This document shows, piece after piece, positions 1 to 6,493 of a stretch of 13,852 bases of DNA. Position 1 is the first letter of the stretch. Each line of letters starts with the position of its first letter. A model generated the notes under the pieces. That model was not told where the DNA came from. It was given only the letters and a program-made list of their open reading frames with translations, and did not search any database. The stretch is from Flavobacteriales bacterium UBA2426. GTDB taxonomy: Bacteria; Bacteroidota; Bacteroidia; Flavobacteriales_F; PHOS-HE28. Location of the stretch: assembly GCA_002342985.1 (NCBI GenBank), contig DDRC01000229.1, forward strand, positions 1 through 13,852, given 5' to 3'. Position numbers and translations under genes: made by a program.

Positions 1-1
1 C

Positions 2-1291
2 ATGCTCAACGGCCTGCTCACGCTACGGGGCGCCTGGGACCGCGTGCGGGAGGACCCCGTGCTCAAGTTCATGGTGGTGGCCATCACCGCCTATGGCATG
101 AGCACGCTGGAAGGTCCGCTCCTGAGCACCAAGTTCCTGAATGGCATCGCGCACTTCACGGATTGGATCATCGCGCACGTGCACATCGGCGGCATCGGCT
201 GGAACGGCTTCCTCACCTTCGCACTCGTGTACTGGCTGGTGCCCCGCATGTACGGCACCAAGCTGTACTCGGTGAAGCTGGCCAATGCCCACTTCTGGAT
301 CGGCACGCTCGGCATCGTCTTCTACGCCATCCCCCTCTACTTCGCCGGCTTCTTCCAGAGCCTGATGTGGAAGCAGTTCACCCCCGACGGCTTCCTGGTG
401 TACAAGAATTTCCTCGACACCCTGCTGCAGATCAAGTACGCCTACTGGCTGCGGGCCCTGGGCGGCCTGCTCTACCTGATCGGCGCCTTCATCATGGTCT
501 ACAACGTGGTGAAGACCGTCAAGGCCGGCCGGCTCATCGCCAACGAGGATGCCGAAGCGCCTGCCTTGGAGAAGAACGCCCCCGAAGAAGCGGGCGGCTA
601 CTGGCACCGCTGGATCGAGCGCCGCCCCTTCCAGATGCTGCTCCTGAGCCTCGTGCTGGTGGCGATCGGCGGCATATTCGAGATGGTGCCCACCTTCCTG
701 GTGAAGAGCAACATCCCCACCATCGCCAGCGTGAAGCCCTATACGCCTTTGGAGCTGCACGGGCGCGACATCTACGTGCGCGAGGGCTGCTATACCTGCC
801 ACAGCCAGATGATCCGTCCCTTCCGTTCAGAGACCGAGCGCTATGGCGAGTACGCCAAGGCCGGTGAGTTCATCTACGACCACCCCTTCCAATGGGGCAG
901 CAAGCGCACCGGGCCCGATCTGCTCCGTCAGGGCGGCAAGTACCCCCACAGCTGGCACTACTACCACATGTACGACCCCACGAGCATGAGCCCCGGATCG
1001 CTGATGCCGCCCTACCACCACCTCTACGAGCACGCGCTGGACACAACCACCACGCGGGCCAAGATCGAGGCGATGCGGACCATGGGCGTACCCTATGACG
1101 AGGAGCCCTACGGCCCGGGCTTCGCCGAGCGGGCCAACGCCCACCTGAGCGAGCAGAGCGCCGTCATCGTGGCCGGCCTGAAGAAGGACGGCATCGAGGC
1201 TCAGGCCGACAAGGAGATCATCGCCCTCATCGCCTACCTGCAGCGCCTGGGCACGGACATCAAAGTGAAGGAAACGGCCGCCACCCGCTGA
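2..1291 (+). CDS. ccoNO: cbb3-type cytochrome c oxidase, fused CcoN-CcoO subunit (5' partial)
   Basis: C-terminal part of the catalytic heme-copper subunit CcoN fused to the membrane-bound cytochrome c subunit CcoO; together they reduce O2 to water with high affinity and pump protons. The gene begins before the window, so the first visible Met is internal. Residues 1 to about 170 are the last CcoN membrane helices. The HVH pair (H59, H61) after TDW matches the heme b3 and heme b ligands of the tenth CcoN helix. A charged linker (about 172-205) leads to the CcoO anchor helix (about 211-233). The CcoO domain has one heme c site, CYTCH (C263, C266, H267), the family signature IRPFRSETERYG, and M335 in LMPPY as probable axial ligand. 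The N-O fusion is common in Bacteroidota. The stop lies 11 bases before ccoQ. Identification is secure; the CcoN N-terminus, including other heme and copper ligands, cannot be judged here. Confidence 0.96.
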   Translation: MLNGLLTLRGAWDRVREDPVLKFMVVAITAYGMSTLEGPLLSTKFLNGIAHFTDWIIAHVHIGGIGWNGFLTFALVYWLVPRMYGTKLYSVKLANAHFWIGTLGIVFYAIPLYFAGFFQSLMWKQFTPDGFLVYKNFLDTLLQIKYAYWLRALGGLLYLIGAFIMVYNVVKTVKAGRLIANEDAEAPALEKNAPEEAGGYWHRWIERRPFQMLLLSLVLVAIGGIFEMVPTFLVKSNIPTIASVKPYTPLELHGRDIYVREGCYTCHSQMIRPFRSETERYGEYAKAGEFIYDHPFQWGSKRTGPDLLRQGGKYPHSWHYYHMYDPTSMSPGSLMPPYHHLYEHALDTTTTRAKIEAMRTMGVPYDEEPYGPGFAERANAHLSEQSAVIVAGLKKDGIEAQADKEIIALIAYLQRLGTDIKVKETAATR

Positions 1292-1302
1292 TCCGAAGCG
1301 CC

Positions 1303-1503
1303 ATGCTCAAGTTCATCAAGCACCACATGGCCACCATCGACGGGATCGACCTCTTCCCCGTGGCCGCCTTCCTCATCTTCTTCATCATGTTCATCGTCGT
1401 GCTGGTCCGCACCTGGGCCATGGGACGCAGCGATGCCAACCGCTTCTCCGCGCTCCCGCTCGCCGAAGACGACACCAATGCCACCACCCGCCATGCGCAC
1501 TGA
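1303..1503 (+). CDS. ccoQ: CcoQ-like small subunit of cbb3 oxidase
   Basis: A 66-residue protein with one membrane helix (about residues 18-38, rich in Phe/Ile/Val) after a short charged N-terminus and followed by a polar tail with the sequence FSALPL, the usual layout of CcoQ/FixQ proteins. CcoQ is not catalytic and is thought to stabilise the interaction of CcoP with the CcoNO core. It lies 11 bases after ccoNO and overlaps the predicted ccoP start by 11 bases, so it is almost certainly part of the same transcript. No clear Shine-Dalgarno sequence precedes the ATG. Small size makes sequence-only assignment weak, but size, topology and position agree. Confidence 0.85.
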   Translation: MLKFIKHHMATIDGIDLFPVAAFLIFFIMFIVVLVRTWAMGRSDANRFSALPLAEDDTNATTRHAH

Positions 1504-2671
1504 CCGAATCCCGATGGGCCGAATGCTGGCCCTGGCCGCGCTCTCCCTGATCACCCTCGGCGTCTTCGCGCAGGATGCCGCCCCGGCCGCCGGGAGCGAG
1601 CCCCTGATCCGCGCGAGCGGCACCGTCAACTACGTGATGCTGGGCCTGGCCGTGGTGCAGGTTGTCCTCATCCTGGCGATGAGCGGCATCCTGCGCTCCA
1701 TGATGGGCAGCGCCGGATGGATGCGCAAGCTCACCGAGCGCCGCAGCGCAGCGGTGCTGGTGCCGCTGTTCCTGCTGCTCTCCGGAACCGTCCAGGCGCA
1801 GGCCTACACGGCCCCTGAGACCACCATGAGCCACCAGGAGCTCTTCTACCTCCTGCTCGTGGTGAACCTCTTCCTCTTCATCGTGCTGATGGTGCAGATC
1901 AACCTGCTGCGCGGCACCATGCGCGCCATCACCGGCGTGTTCGAGGAAGCACGCGGCGAGGCGGCGCCCGTGCCCCAGGGTCCCACCGTGATGCAGCGCG
2001 TGATGAATGCCCTCACGCGACGGCCCAGTGCCGAGAAGGAGCAGGACCTGCTCCTGCACCACGACTACGACGGCATCCGCGAGCTCGACAATGTGCTGCC
2101 CCCTTGGTGGGTGTGGCTCTTCTACGGCACCATCGCCTGGAGCGTGCTCTACCTGGTGAACATGCATGTGGTGAAGTCATGGCCCCTCCAGCACGAGGAG
2201 TACACGGAGGCGATGGACCAGGCCAAGGCCGACATCGCGGCCTACATGGCCACCACCGCTGCCGCCGTAGACGAGAATACAGTGACCGTGACAGCGGATG
2301 CCACCGCGCTGGCGGGAGCCAAGGCCTCGTTCACCCAGTACTGCGCGGCCTGCCATGGCGCCGATGCCGCAGGGTCGGAGACCTCCGTGGGCCCCAACCT
2401 CACCGATGCCTACTGGATACACGGCGGCGGGGTGAAGGAGATCTTCAGGACCATCAAATACGGCGTGCCCGAGAAAGGCATGATCAGCTGGAAGAGCCAG
2501 CTGAAGCCCACGGAGATCCAGGCGCTCGCCAGCTATATCCTCAGCCTGAAGGGCACCGGACCGGCCACCCAGAAGGCACCGCAGGGCGATCTCTGGAAGG
2601 AAGAGGGCGCCGCGCCCGCTGACAGCACGGCAGCCGCCCCGGCGGATACCGTGCGCGTGGCGGGCCTTTGA
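1493..2671 (+). CDS. ccoP: cbb3-type cytochrome c oxidase subunit CcoP (mono-heme type)
   Basis: Membrane-anchored cytochrome c that passes electrons to the CcoNO core. The chosen start (ATG 1493, 392 residues) overlaps the end of ccoQ by 11 bases; ATG 1514 and 1523 are alternatives that still keep the first hydrophobic segment. The N-terminal half has two units that each look like a signal peptide ending in an Ala-Gln motif (GVFAQ and VQAQA) followed by a membrane helix. The FixP N-terminal signature follows: HDYDGIRELDN, then LPPWWVWLFYG and the anchor helix. The C-terminal domain has a single heme c site, CAACH (C284, C287, H288), with GPNLTD and a probable Met ligand M330 in KGMISWK. Proteobacterial CcoP has two c-type hemes; one is usual in Bacteroidota. 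The C-terminus is a short Ala/Pro-rich tail. Identification is secure; the exact start is less so. Confidence 0.94.
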   Translation: MRTDRIPMGRMLALAALSLITLGVFAQDAAPAAGSEPLIRASGTVNYVMLGLAVVQVVLILAMSGILRSMMGSAGWMRKLTERRSAAVLVPLFLLLSGTVQAQAYTAPETTMSHQELFYLLLVVNLFLFIVLMVQINLLRGTMRAITGVFEEARGEAAPVPQGPTVMQRVMNALTRRPSAEKEQDLLLHHDYDGIRELDNVLPPWWVWLFYGTIAWSVLYLVNMHVVKSWPLQHEEYTEAMDQAKADIAAYMATTAAAVDENTVTVTADATALAGAKASFTQYCAACHGADAAGSETSVGPNLTDAYWIHGGGVKEIFRTIKYGVPEKGMISWKSQLKPTEIQALASYILSLKGTGPATQKAPQGDLWKEEGAAPADSTAAAPADTVRVAGL

Positions 2672-2672
2672 G

Positions 2673-4124
2673 ATGAGCCAGCAACCCGCCCATATCCGGC
2701 GCGATGCCGCAGGCCGGAAAGCCGGCGATGAAAGCTTCCGCGATGCCATCAGCACCGTGGACAAGCGCGGCAAGCGCATCTGGGTGTACCCGAAGAAGCC
2801 GAGCGGGCGGTTCACCAGCCGCCGCCAATGGCTGGCCTACGCTCTGCTCGCGCTGCTCTTCGCCGGTCCTTGGATCCGCATCGGCGGCGAGCCGCTGCTC
2901 ATGATCAATATCCTGGATCGGAAGTTCGTGCTCCTCGGCCAGGTCTTCTGGCCGCAGGACTTCCTGATCTTCGTGATCGGCTTCATCGCCACCATCGTCT
3001 TCGTGGCGCTGTTCACGGTGGCCTTCGGGCGCATCTTCTGCGGATGGATCTGCCCGCAGACGGTCTTCATGGAGCACGTGTTCCGCCGCATCGAATACTG
3101 GATCGAGGGCGATTGGAAGCACCAGCAGACCCTGAACAAGGCGCCTTGGAGCTTCGACAAGGCCTGGCGGAAGACGGTGAAGCATGCGCTGTTCTTCGGC
3201 ATCAGCTTCGTCATCGGCAATACCTTCCTCGCGTACATCGTGGGGAGCGCGGAGCTCGTGCGCATCATCACCGACCCGCCCACGCAGCACCTCGGCGGAC
3301 TCGCGGCCATGCTCGGCTTCTCCGGTGCGTTCTACGGCAACTTCGCCTTCTTCCGCGAGCAAGCCTGCACCACAGTGTGCCCCTACGGCCGCCTGCAGGG
3401 CGTGCTGCTCGACCGCAAGAGCATCGTGATCGCCTACGACCACGTGCGCGGCGAGCAGCGCGGCAGCTGGCGCAAAGGGGAAGACCGCGCCGTCGTGGGC
3501 AAGGGCGACTGCATCGACTGCAAGGCCTGCGTGCACGTGTGCCCCACAGGCATCGACATCCGGAACGGCACCCAGCTGGAGTGCATCAACTGCACGGCCT
3601 GCATCGACGCCTGCGATCACATCATGGACAGCGTGGGCCTGCCGCGCGGCCTGGTGCGCTATGCGAGCGAGGACGAGATCGCCCACAAGAAACCCTTCAC
3701 CTACAACCTGCGGCTGAAGGCCTATACCGGCGTGCTCCTCGCACTGGTCGTGGTGCTGGGCGCCATGATCGCGGGGCGCAGCGATACGGAGACCACCCTG
3801 CTGCGCACGCCAGGCCTGCTCTTCCAGGAGCGGCCCGACGGACGCATAAGCAACCTCTACGCGCTGAAGACGGTGAACAAGACCCCCAACGAGCTGCCCA
3901 TCCGCTTCGAGGTGATGGACCGCACCGGGGAGGTGATGCTCATCGGCAAGCCCATCGTCCTTGAGCCCGGAGAGCTGGCCAGCGGCGAGGTGTTCATCAT
4001 CCTTCCCAAGGACCAGCTGGACGGCATGAAGACCCGGGTGACCGTCGGTGTATTCAGCGGCGACCGCCTGATCGAGGAGGTGACCACTTCCTTTGTAGGA
4101 CCGATCAAACCGCCCGGCACATGA
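2673..4124 (+). CDS. ccoG: Cytochrome c oxidase accessory protein CcoG (FixG/RdxA)
   Basis: A 483-residue membrane ferredoxin-like protein needed for assembly of cbb3 oxidase; work on Rhodobacter CcoG supports a role in reducing Cu(II) to Cu(I) for the oxidase copper site. The N-terminus has the family signature KRIWVYPKKPSG (34-45). Membrane helices lie near 53-72, 97-121, 170-190, 208-226 and 350-368. Cysteine motifs visible are CGWICP (C123, C127), CTTVCP (C232, C236) and two classical 4Fe-4S ferredoxin sets: C280, C283, C286, C290 and C304, C307, C310, C314. The region after about 370 fits the Ig-like FixG C-terminal domain. The start ATG lies one base after the ccoP stop, and the stop overlaps the fixH start as ATGA. 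All expected motifs are present and the length is normal, so the call is firm. Confidence 0.97.
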   Translation: MSQQPAHIRRDAAGRKAGDESFRDAISTVDKRGKRIWVYPKKPSGRFTSRRQWLAYALLALLFAGPWIRIGGEPLLMINILDRKFVLLGQVFWPQDFLIFVIGFIATIVFVALFTVAFGRIFCGWICPQTVFMEHVFRRIEYWIEGDWKHQQTLNKAPWSFDKAWRKTVKHALFFGISFVIGNTFLAYIVGSAELVRIITDPPTQHLGGLAAMLGFSGAFYGNFAFFREQACTTVCPYGRLQGVLLDRKSIVIAYDHVRGEQRGSWRKGEDRAVVGKGDCIDCKACVHVCPTGIDIRNGTQLECINCTACIDACDHIMDSVGLPRGLVRYASEDEIAHKKPFTYNLRLKAYTGVLLALVVVLGAMIAGRSDTETTLLRTPGLLFQERPDGRISNLYALKTVNKTPNELPIRFEVMDRTGEVMLIGKPIVLEPGELASGEVFIILPKDQLDGMKTRVTVGVFSGDRLIEEVTTSFVGPIKPPGT

Positions 4125-4558
4125 ACTGGGGAAAAGCCCTCGCCCTGAGCCTAGCCGCCTTCGTGGCGCTGATGGCCTGGTTCCTCTGGAAGGCCTCGAG
4201 CCATGTGGAATCGCTGGTGACCGACGATTATTACGCGCAGGAACTCAAGTACCAGGACCGGATCGATGCGCAGGCCCGCAGCAGCGCACTCTCGGCACCG
4301 GTGGCCTTCACCATCGCAGATGACCGGATCCAGGTCCGGTTCCCGCAGGAACTCGCCGCCAAGGGCATCACCGGCAGCCTGCAGCTGATGCGGCCCAACG
4401 ATGCCCGCGGCGACCGGAGCCTGGAGGTGCGGGCCGACTCCACCGGTCACTTCACCTCCGAGGCCCTCGACCTGCTGCCGGGCCGCTACGATGCCTCGCT
4501 GGATTGGCAGGCCGACGGCGTGCGGTACCACAGCTCGGACAAGCTGGTGGCCCAATGA
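4121..4558 (+). CDS. fixH: FixH/CcoH family protein
   Basis: A 145-residue protein with one N-terminal membrane helix (about residues 6-24) and a periplasmic domain, containing the family signature VTDDYYAQELKYQDRID (about 34-50). FixH/CcoH proteins are required for assembly or stability of cbb3 oxidase and are thought to act with the copper P-type ATPase CcoI. No CcoI or CcoS is visible; they may lie upstream of the window. The start codon overlaps the ccoG stop (ATGA), and its own stop overlaps the next gene in the same way, which points to translational coupling. The signature and genomic position make the call firm. Confidence 0.93.
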   Translation: MNWGKALALSLAAFVALMAWFLWKASSHVESLVTDDYYAQELKYQDRIDAQARSSALSAPVAFTIADDRIQVRFPQELAAKGITGSLQLMRPNDARGDRSLEVRADSTGHFTSEALDLLPGRYDASLDWQADGVRYHSSDKLVAQ

Positions 4559-5259
4559 ATCCGCTGGTGGGCACGGCCCTGCTGCTCGGCCTGGCCGGCA
4601 GTGCGCACTGCGTGGGCATGTGCGGACCCATCGCGCTGGCCGTGCCGAGCCCTGGGAACGGCTGGCGCGCACGGCTAGCCAGCACGCTGCTGCTCAATGC
4701 CGGCCGGCTCGCCACCTACGCGCTCATCGGCGTGGCAGCCGGTGCGTTCGGCCACGGCTTGCGCTTGGCAGGGCTTCAACAGGCCGCATCCATCGCCGCG
4801 GGTGGCGTGCTGCTCCTCTCGGTGGCTTTGCCGGGTGCGCTGGAGCGCTGGTACCCCACCGGGCGCGCCACCCTTGCGGTGGGCCGCCTGAAATCGGCGC
4901 TGGCGCGCAACCTGCGCCGCACCGCACCGGAAGCGCTCCTGATCACGGGCCTCCTGAACGGCCTGCTCCCCTGCGGCCTCGTCTACGCCGCGGCCATCGG
5001 CGCCACCGCGATGGGCAGCTGGTGGGAAGCTGCTGCCTACATGCTCCTCTTCGGCCTGGGCACCTGGCCGCTGCTCGTGGGGCTGCGCATGGGAAGCGGG
5101 CTGGTGGGGCCGGGCTTCCGCCTGGGGCTGCGCCGCGCCGCGCCTGTGCTGGTGGGCGCAGTGGCGCTGCTGCTCGTGCTCCGCGGCCTCGACCTGGGCA
5201 TCCCTTACCTCAGCCCTGCAGCACCGCCCGTGGGTGCGGCAGCGGCGGAATGCCACTGA
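4555..5259 (+). CDS. Sulfite exporter TauE/SafE family membrane protein, cbb3-cluster type
   Basis: A 234-residue protein with about six membrane helices in two similar halves. It carries the family motif GSAHCVGMCGP (C19, C23) in the first helix and NGLLPCGLVY (C140) at the start of the second half, features of the SafE/DsbD_2-like family often found beside fixGH. Despite the family name there is no reason to assume sulfite transport; the paired Cys and Met residues and the neighbours suggest a part in copper handling or redox chemistry during oxidase assembly, which is inference. The ATG at 4555 overlaps the fixH stop as ATGA and is preferred over an upstream in-frame start at 4504, which would add an Arg-rich leader. 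This is the last gene of the oxidase operon: the next gene converges from the other strand 10 bases on. Confidence 0.88.
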   Translation: MNPLVGTALLLGLAGSAHCVGMCGPIALAVPSPGNGWRARLASTLLLNAGRLATYALIGVAAGAFGHGLRLAGLQQAASIAAGGVLLLSVALPGALERWYPTGRATLAVGRLKSALARNLRRTAPEALLITGLLNGLLPCGLVYAAAIGATAMGSWWEAAAYMLLFGLGTWPLLVGLRMGSGLVGPGFRLGLRRAAPVLVGAVALLLVLRGLDLGIPYLSPAAPPVGAAAAECH

Positions 5260-5273
5260 ACCGGCCGGGTCAG
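5256..5273. terminator. Palindrome spanning both stop codons of convergent safE and crp-like genes
   Basis: Arms CTGA (5256-5259) and TCAG (5270-5273) pair around a self-complementary CCGGCCGG core (5261-5268), with one A/G mismatch on the way in. Each arm contains one of the two convergent stop codons. A further pair of arms, CGGCGG (5243-5248) and CCGCCG (5275-5280), could lengthen the structure. There is no U-tract, so termination is a prediction from position and symmetry only. Confidence 0.5.
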
Positions 5274-5875
5274 GCCGCCGTGCTCACCACCGTGATGGCG
5301 CCACGGGAGAGCTTCACGCGGCCCTTGGCCGCCAATTGATGCAGCAGGCGGGTGATCACCTCGCGGGGGGAGTTCAGTTCCTGCGCCACCTCCTGGTGCG
5401 TGGCCCGGATCACGTGCTCGCCCGTGGCCTGCACGCGTTTCACCAGGTACTTCCACAGTTGCTCATCGAGCCGCGAGAAGGCCACCACCTCGATTGTCTC
5501 CAGGAGTTCATTGAACCGCTGGTTCTGCGTATCGCTAACGAAGCGGCGCCATTCCGGGTAGGCCATCCACTCCTCCATGAACCGTGCGGGGATCATCAGC
5601 AGCTCGGCATCCTCCTCCACCACCGCCACCACGGGGCTCGGCTGGTGGCCGGTGCAGCAGGTGAGGCTCATGGCGCACGACTCCCCCGGCATGATGTGGT
5701 AGAGGAAGCGCTCCTGGCCGCTGGCGTTCTGCGCCAGTATCCGCAGGCTGCCGGAGAGCACGATGGGGATATGCGTGATGGGCTCGCCCACCGTCATGAG
5801 CACCTCCCCCGCTGCCAGCTTGCGGCGCACGCCCTCCCGCTCCACGGCACGGGCGAGTTCCTCGGTCTTGAACAT
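5270..5875 (-). CDS. Crp/Fnr family transcriptional regulator
   Basis: A 201-residue DNA-binding protein with an N-terminal cNMP-type beta-roll (about residues 15-110), a long dimerisation helix (about 112-148) and a Crp-type winged helix-turn-helix (about 158-195; THQEVAQELNSPREVITRLL). The N-terminal cysteine arrangement of Fnr is absent. Instead Cys 67, 73 and 74 lie in the roll, in GESCAMSLTCC, where cAMP-binding Crp proteins have their ligand loop. The cAMP-contacting Glu and Arg-Ser pattern is missing, so it probably does not bind cAMP; a redox, NO or metal signal is possible. It converges on the cbb3 operon and diverges from the dioxygenase-kinase operon. A predicted operator and a TAnnTT box lie just upstream of its ATG. 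Control of the neighbouring respiratory genes is inferred from context. Confidence 0.92.
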   Translation of the reverse strand: MFKTEELARAVEREGVRRKLAAGEVLMTVGEPITHIPIVLSGSLRILAQNASGQERFLYHIMPGESCAMSLTCCTGHQPSPVVAVVEEDAELLMIPARFMEEWMAYPEWRRFVSDTQNQRFNELLETIEVVAFSRLDEQLWKYLVKRVQATGEHVIRATHQEVAQELNSPREVITRLLHQLAAKGRVKLSRGAITVVSTAA

Positions 5876-5879
5876 GGCC

Positions 5880-5887
5880 GCAAGCTA
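5880..5887 (-). promoter_or_regulatory. Predicted -10-like box for the crp-like gene
   Basis: On the minus strand TAGCTTGC begins exactly 12 bases before the A of the ATG at 5875. TAnnTT followed by six bases would put the transcription start on the start codon itself. The same spacing is found at 6517 and 9785. It resembles the TAnnTTTG box known for Bacteroidota; no convincing -33 element was seen. Confidence 0.5.
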
Positions 5888-5904
5888 ATGACACCCGCTG
5901 ACGA

Positions 5905-5918
5905 CTGACATACGTCAG
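5905..5918. promoter_or_regulatory. Predicted Crp/Fnr-family operator, CTGACATACGTCAG
   Basis: A perfect 5-bp inverted repeat with a 4-bp spacer, giving TGA-N6-TCA, the core geometry of Crp/Fnr sites. Its centre (5911.5) is 41.5 bases upstream of the start predicted from the TAGTTT box at 5941, the classical activating position. It is about 36 bases upstream of the crp-like start on the other strand, where binding would be expected to block transcription. Likely binders are the adjacent regulator or the receiver-Crp fusion at 7761; which one is unknown. Confidence 0.6.
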
Positions 5919-5940
5919 GCACGGCCGCTGACCGCCCCAA

Positions 5941-5948
5941 TAGTTTCG
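5941..5948 (+). promoter_or_regulatory. Predicted -7/-10 box for the dioxygenase-kinase-regulator operon
   Basis: TAGTTTCG differs from the Bacteroidota TAnnTTTG consensus at one position and is one of the few AT-bearing words in this GC-rich gap. Using the 12-base rule seen at neighbouring genes, transcription would start near 5953, leaving a leader of about 25 bases before the ATG at 5978. Confidence 0.5.
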
Positions 5949-5977
5949 CCGAGCCGCGTCATCCGCGCGTGGCGGTC

Positions 5978-6493
5978 ATGTCACCGAAGCCCATCGAATC
6001 GATCAATGAACTGGTGCGGGAGCTCCTGCGCCAGCGCGACCCTTCGGCCTATGGTGCCATCCTGGAGCGCTACGAGGTGCCCACGCGCGACCTGGAGCCC
6101 TACTTCCGCTGGAACAGCAGGCATTATACGCGCACCTGCATCCACCGCAACGAGTACTTCGAGCTGCTGGTGATCTGCTACGAGCCGGGCCAGCGCACCA
6201 GCATCCACGACTACGACAGCCAGACCGCCTGGATCCATCCGGTGATGGGCGAGGTGGTGGAGGAGCGCTACGCACCCATCAGCGAGGGCGGCCTGCGCCT
6301 GCTGCAGGAGAAGCACCTGCGGCCCGGCGCGGACGATTCGCTGACCAACGGCAACTCCATCCATCGCTTCATCAATCCCGGCCCGGGCCGCGCCGTAACG
6401 CTCAACCTGTATGCGCGGCCCATGAGCAAGTGGCGCGTCTACGACGAGCGCACGGGCATCGTGAGCGTCGGACCCGCCGGTCCGCCGCGATGA
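5978..6493 (+). CDS. Cysteine dioxygenase-like cupin protein with an altered iron motif
   Basis: A 171-residue cupin resembling thiol dioxygenases, which add O2 to cysteine or similar thiols at a mononuclear iron held by three histidines. The core signature is present: YTRTCIHRNEYFELLVICYEPGQ, then IHDYDSQTAWIHPVMGEVVEERY, and later SIHRFINPG. Taking the canonical HDH as reference, the first His is H77 and the third H129, but the second is Tyr (Y79). The position of the mammalian crosslinking Cys is Ala, and the HxY of the active site is N143-L-Y145. It may be a variant subfamily, or may bind metal or substrate differently; activity should not be assumed. A GTG at 5969 could add three residues; ATG 5978 is preferred. 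The stop overlaps the kinase start as ATGA, so the protein is probably made together with the two-component system. Confidence 0.82.
   Translation: MSPKPIESINELVRELLRQRDPSAYGAILERYEVPTRDLEPYFRWNSRHYTRTCIHRNEYFELLVICYEPGQRTSIHDYDSQTAWIHPVMGEVVEERYAPISEGGLRLLQEKHLRPGADDSLTNGNSIHRFINPGPGRAVTLNLYARPMSKWRVYDERTGIVSVGPAGPPR

Noticed and set aside
23..802. 259-codon open frame on the minus strand
   Set aside because: It is antisense to ccoNO, whose heme motifs fix the coding frame; the translation is His/Gly/Val-rich low-complexity typical of GC-rich shadow frames.
2541..3686. 381-codon open frame on the minus strand
   Set aside because: Antisense to ccoP and ccoG, both with all expected cofactor motifs; no recognisable domain in the antisense product.
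5221..5237. Small hairpin GCACC...GGTGC inside the end of safE
   Set aside because: Five base pairs in GC-rich coding sequence is expected by chance and there is no T-tract.
4555..5259. Naming the SafE-family gene as a sulfite exporter
   Set aside because: The family name reflects distant homology; position in a cbb3 operon and the HCxGMCG motif point to oxidase assembly, and no sulfur gene is adjacent in the operon.
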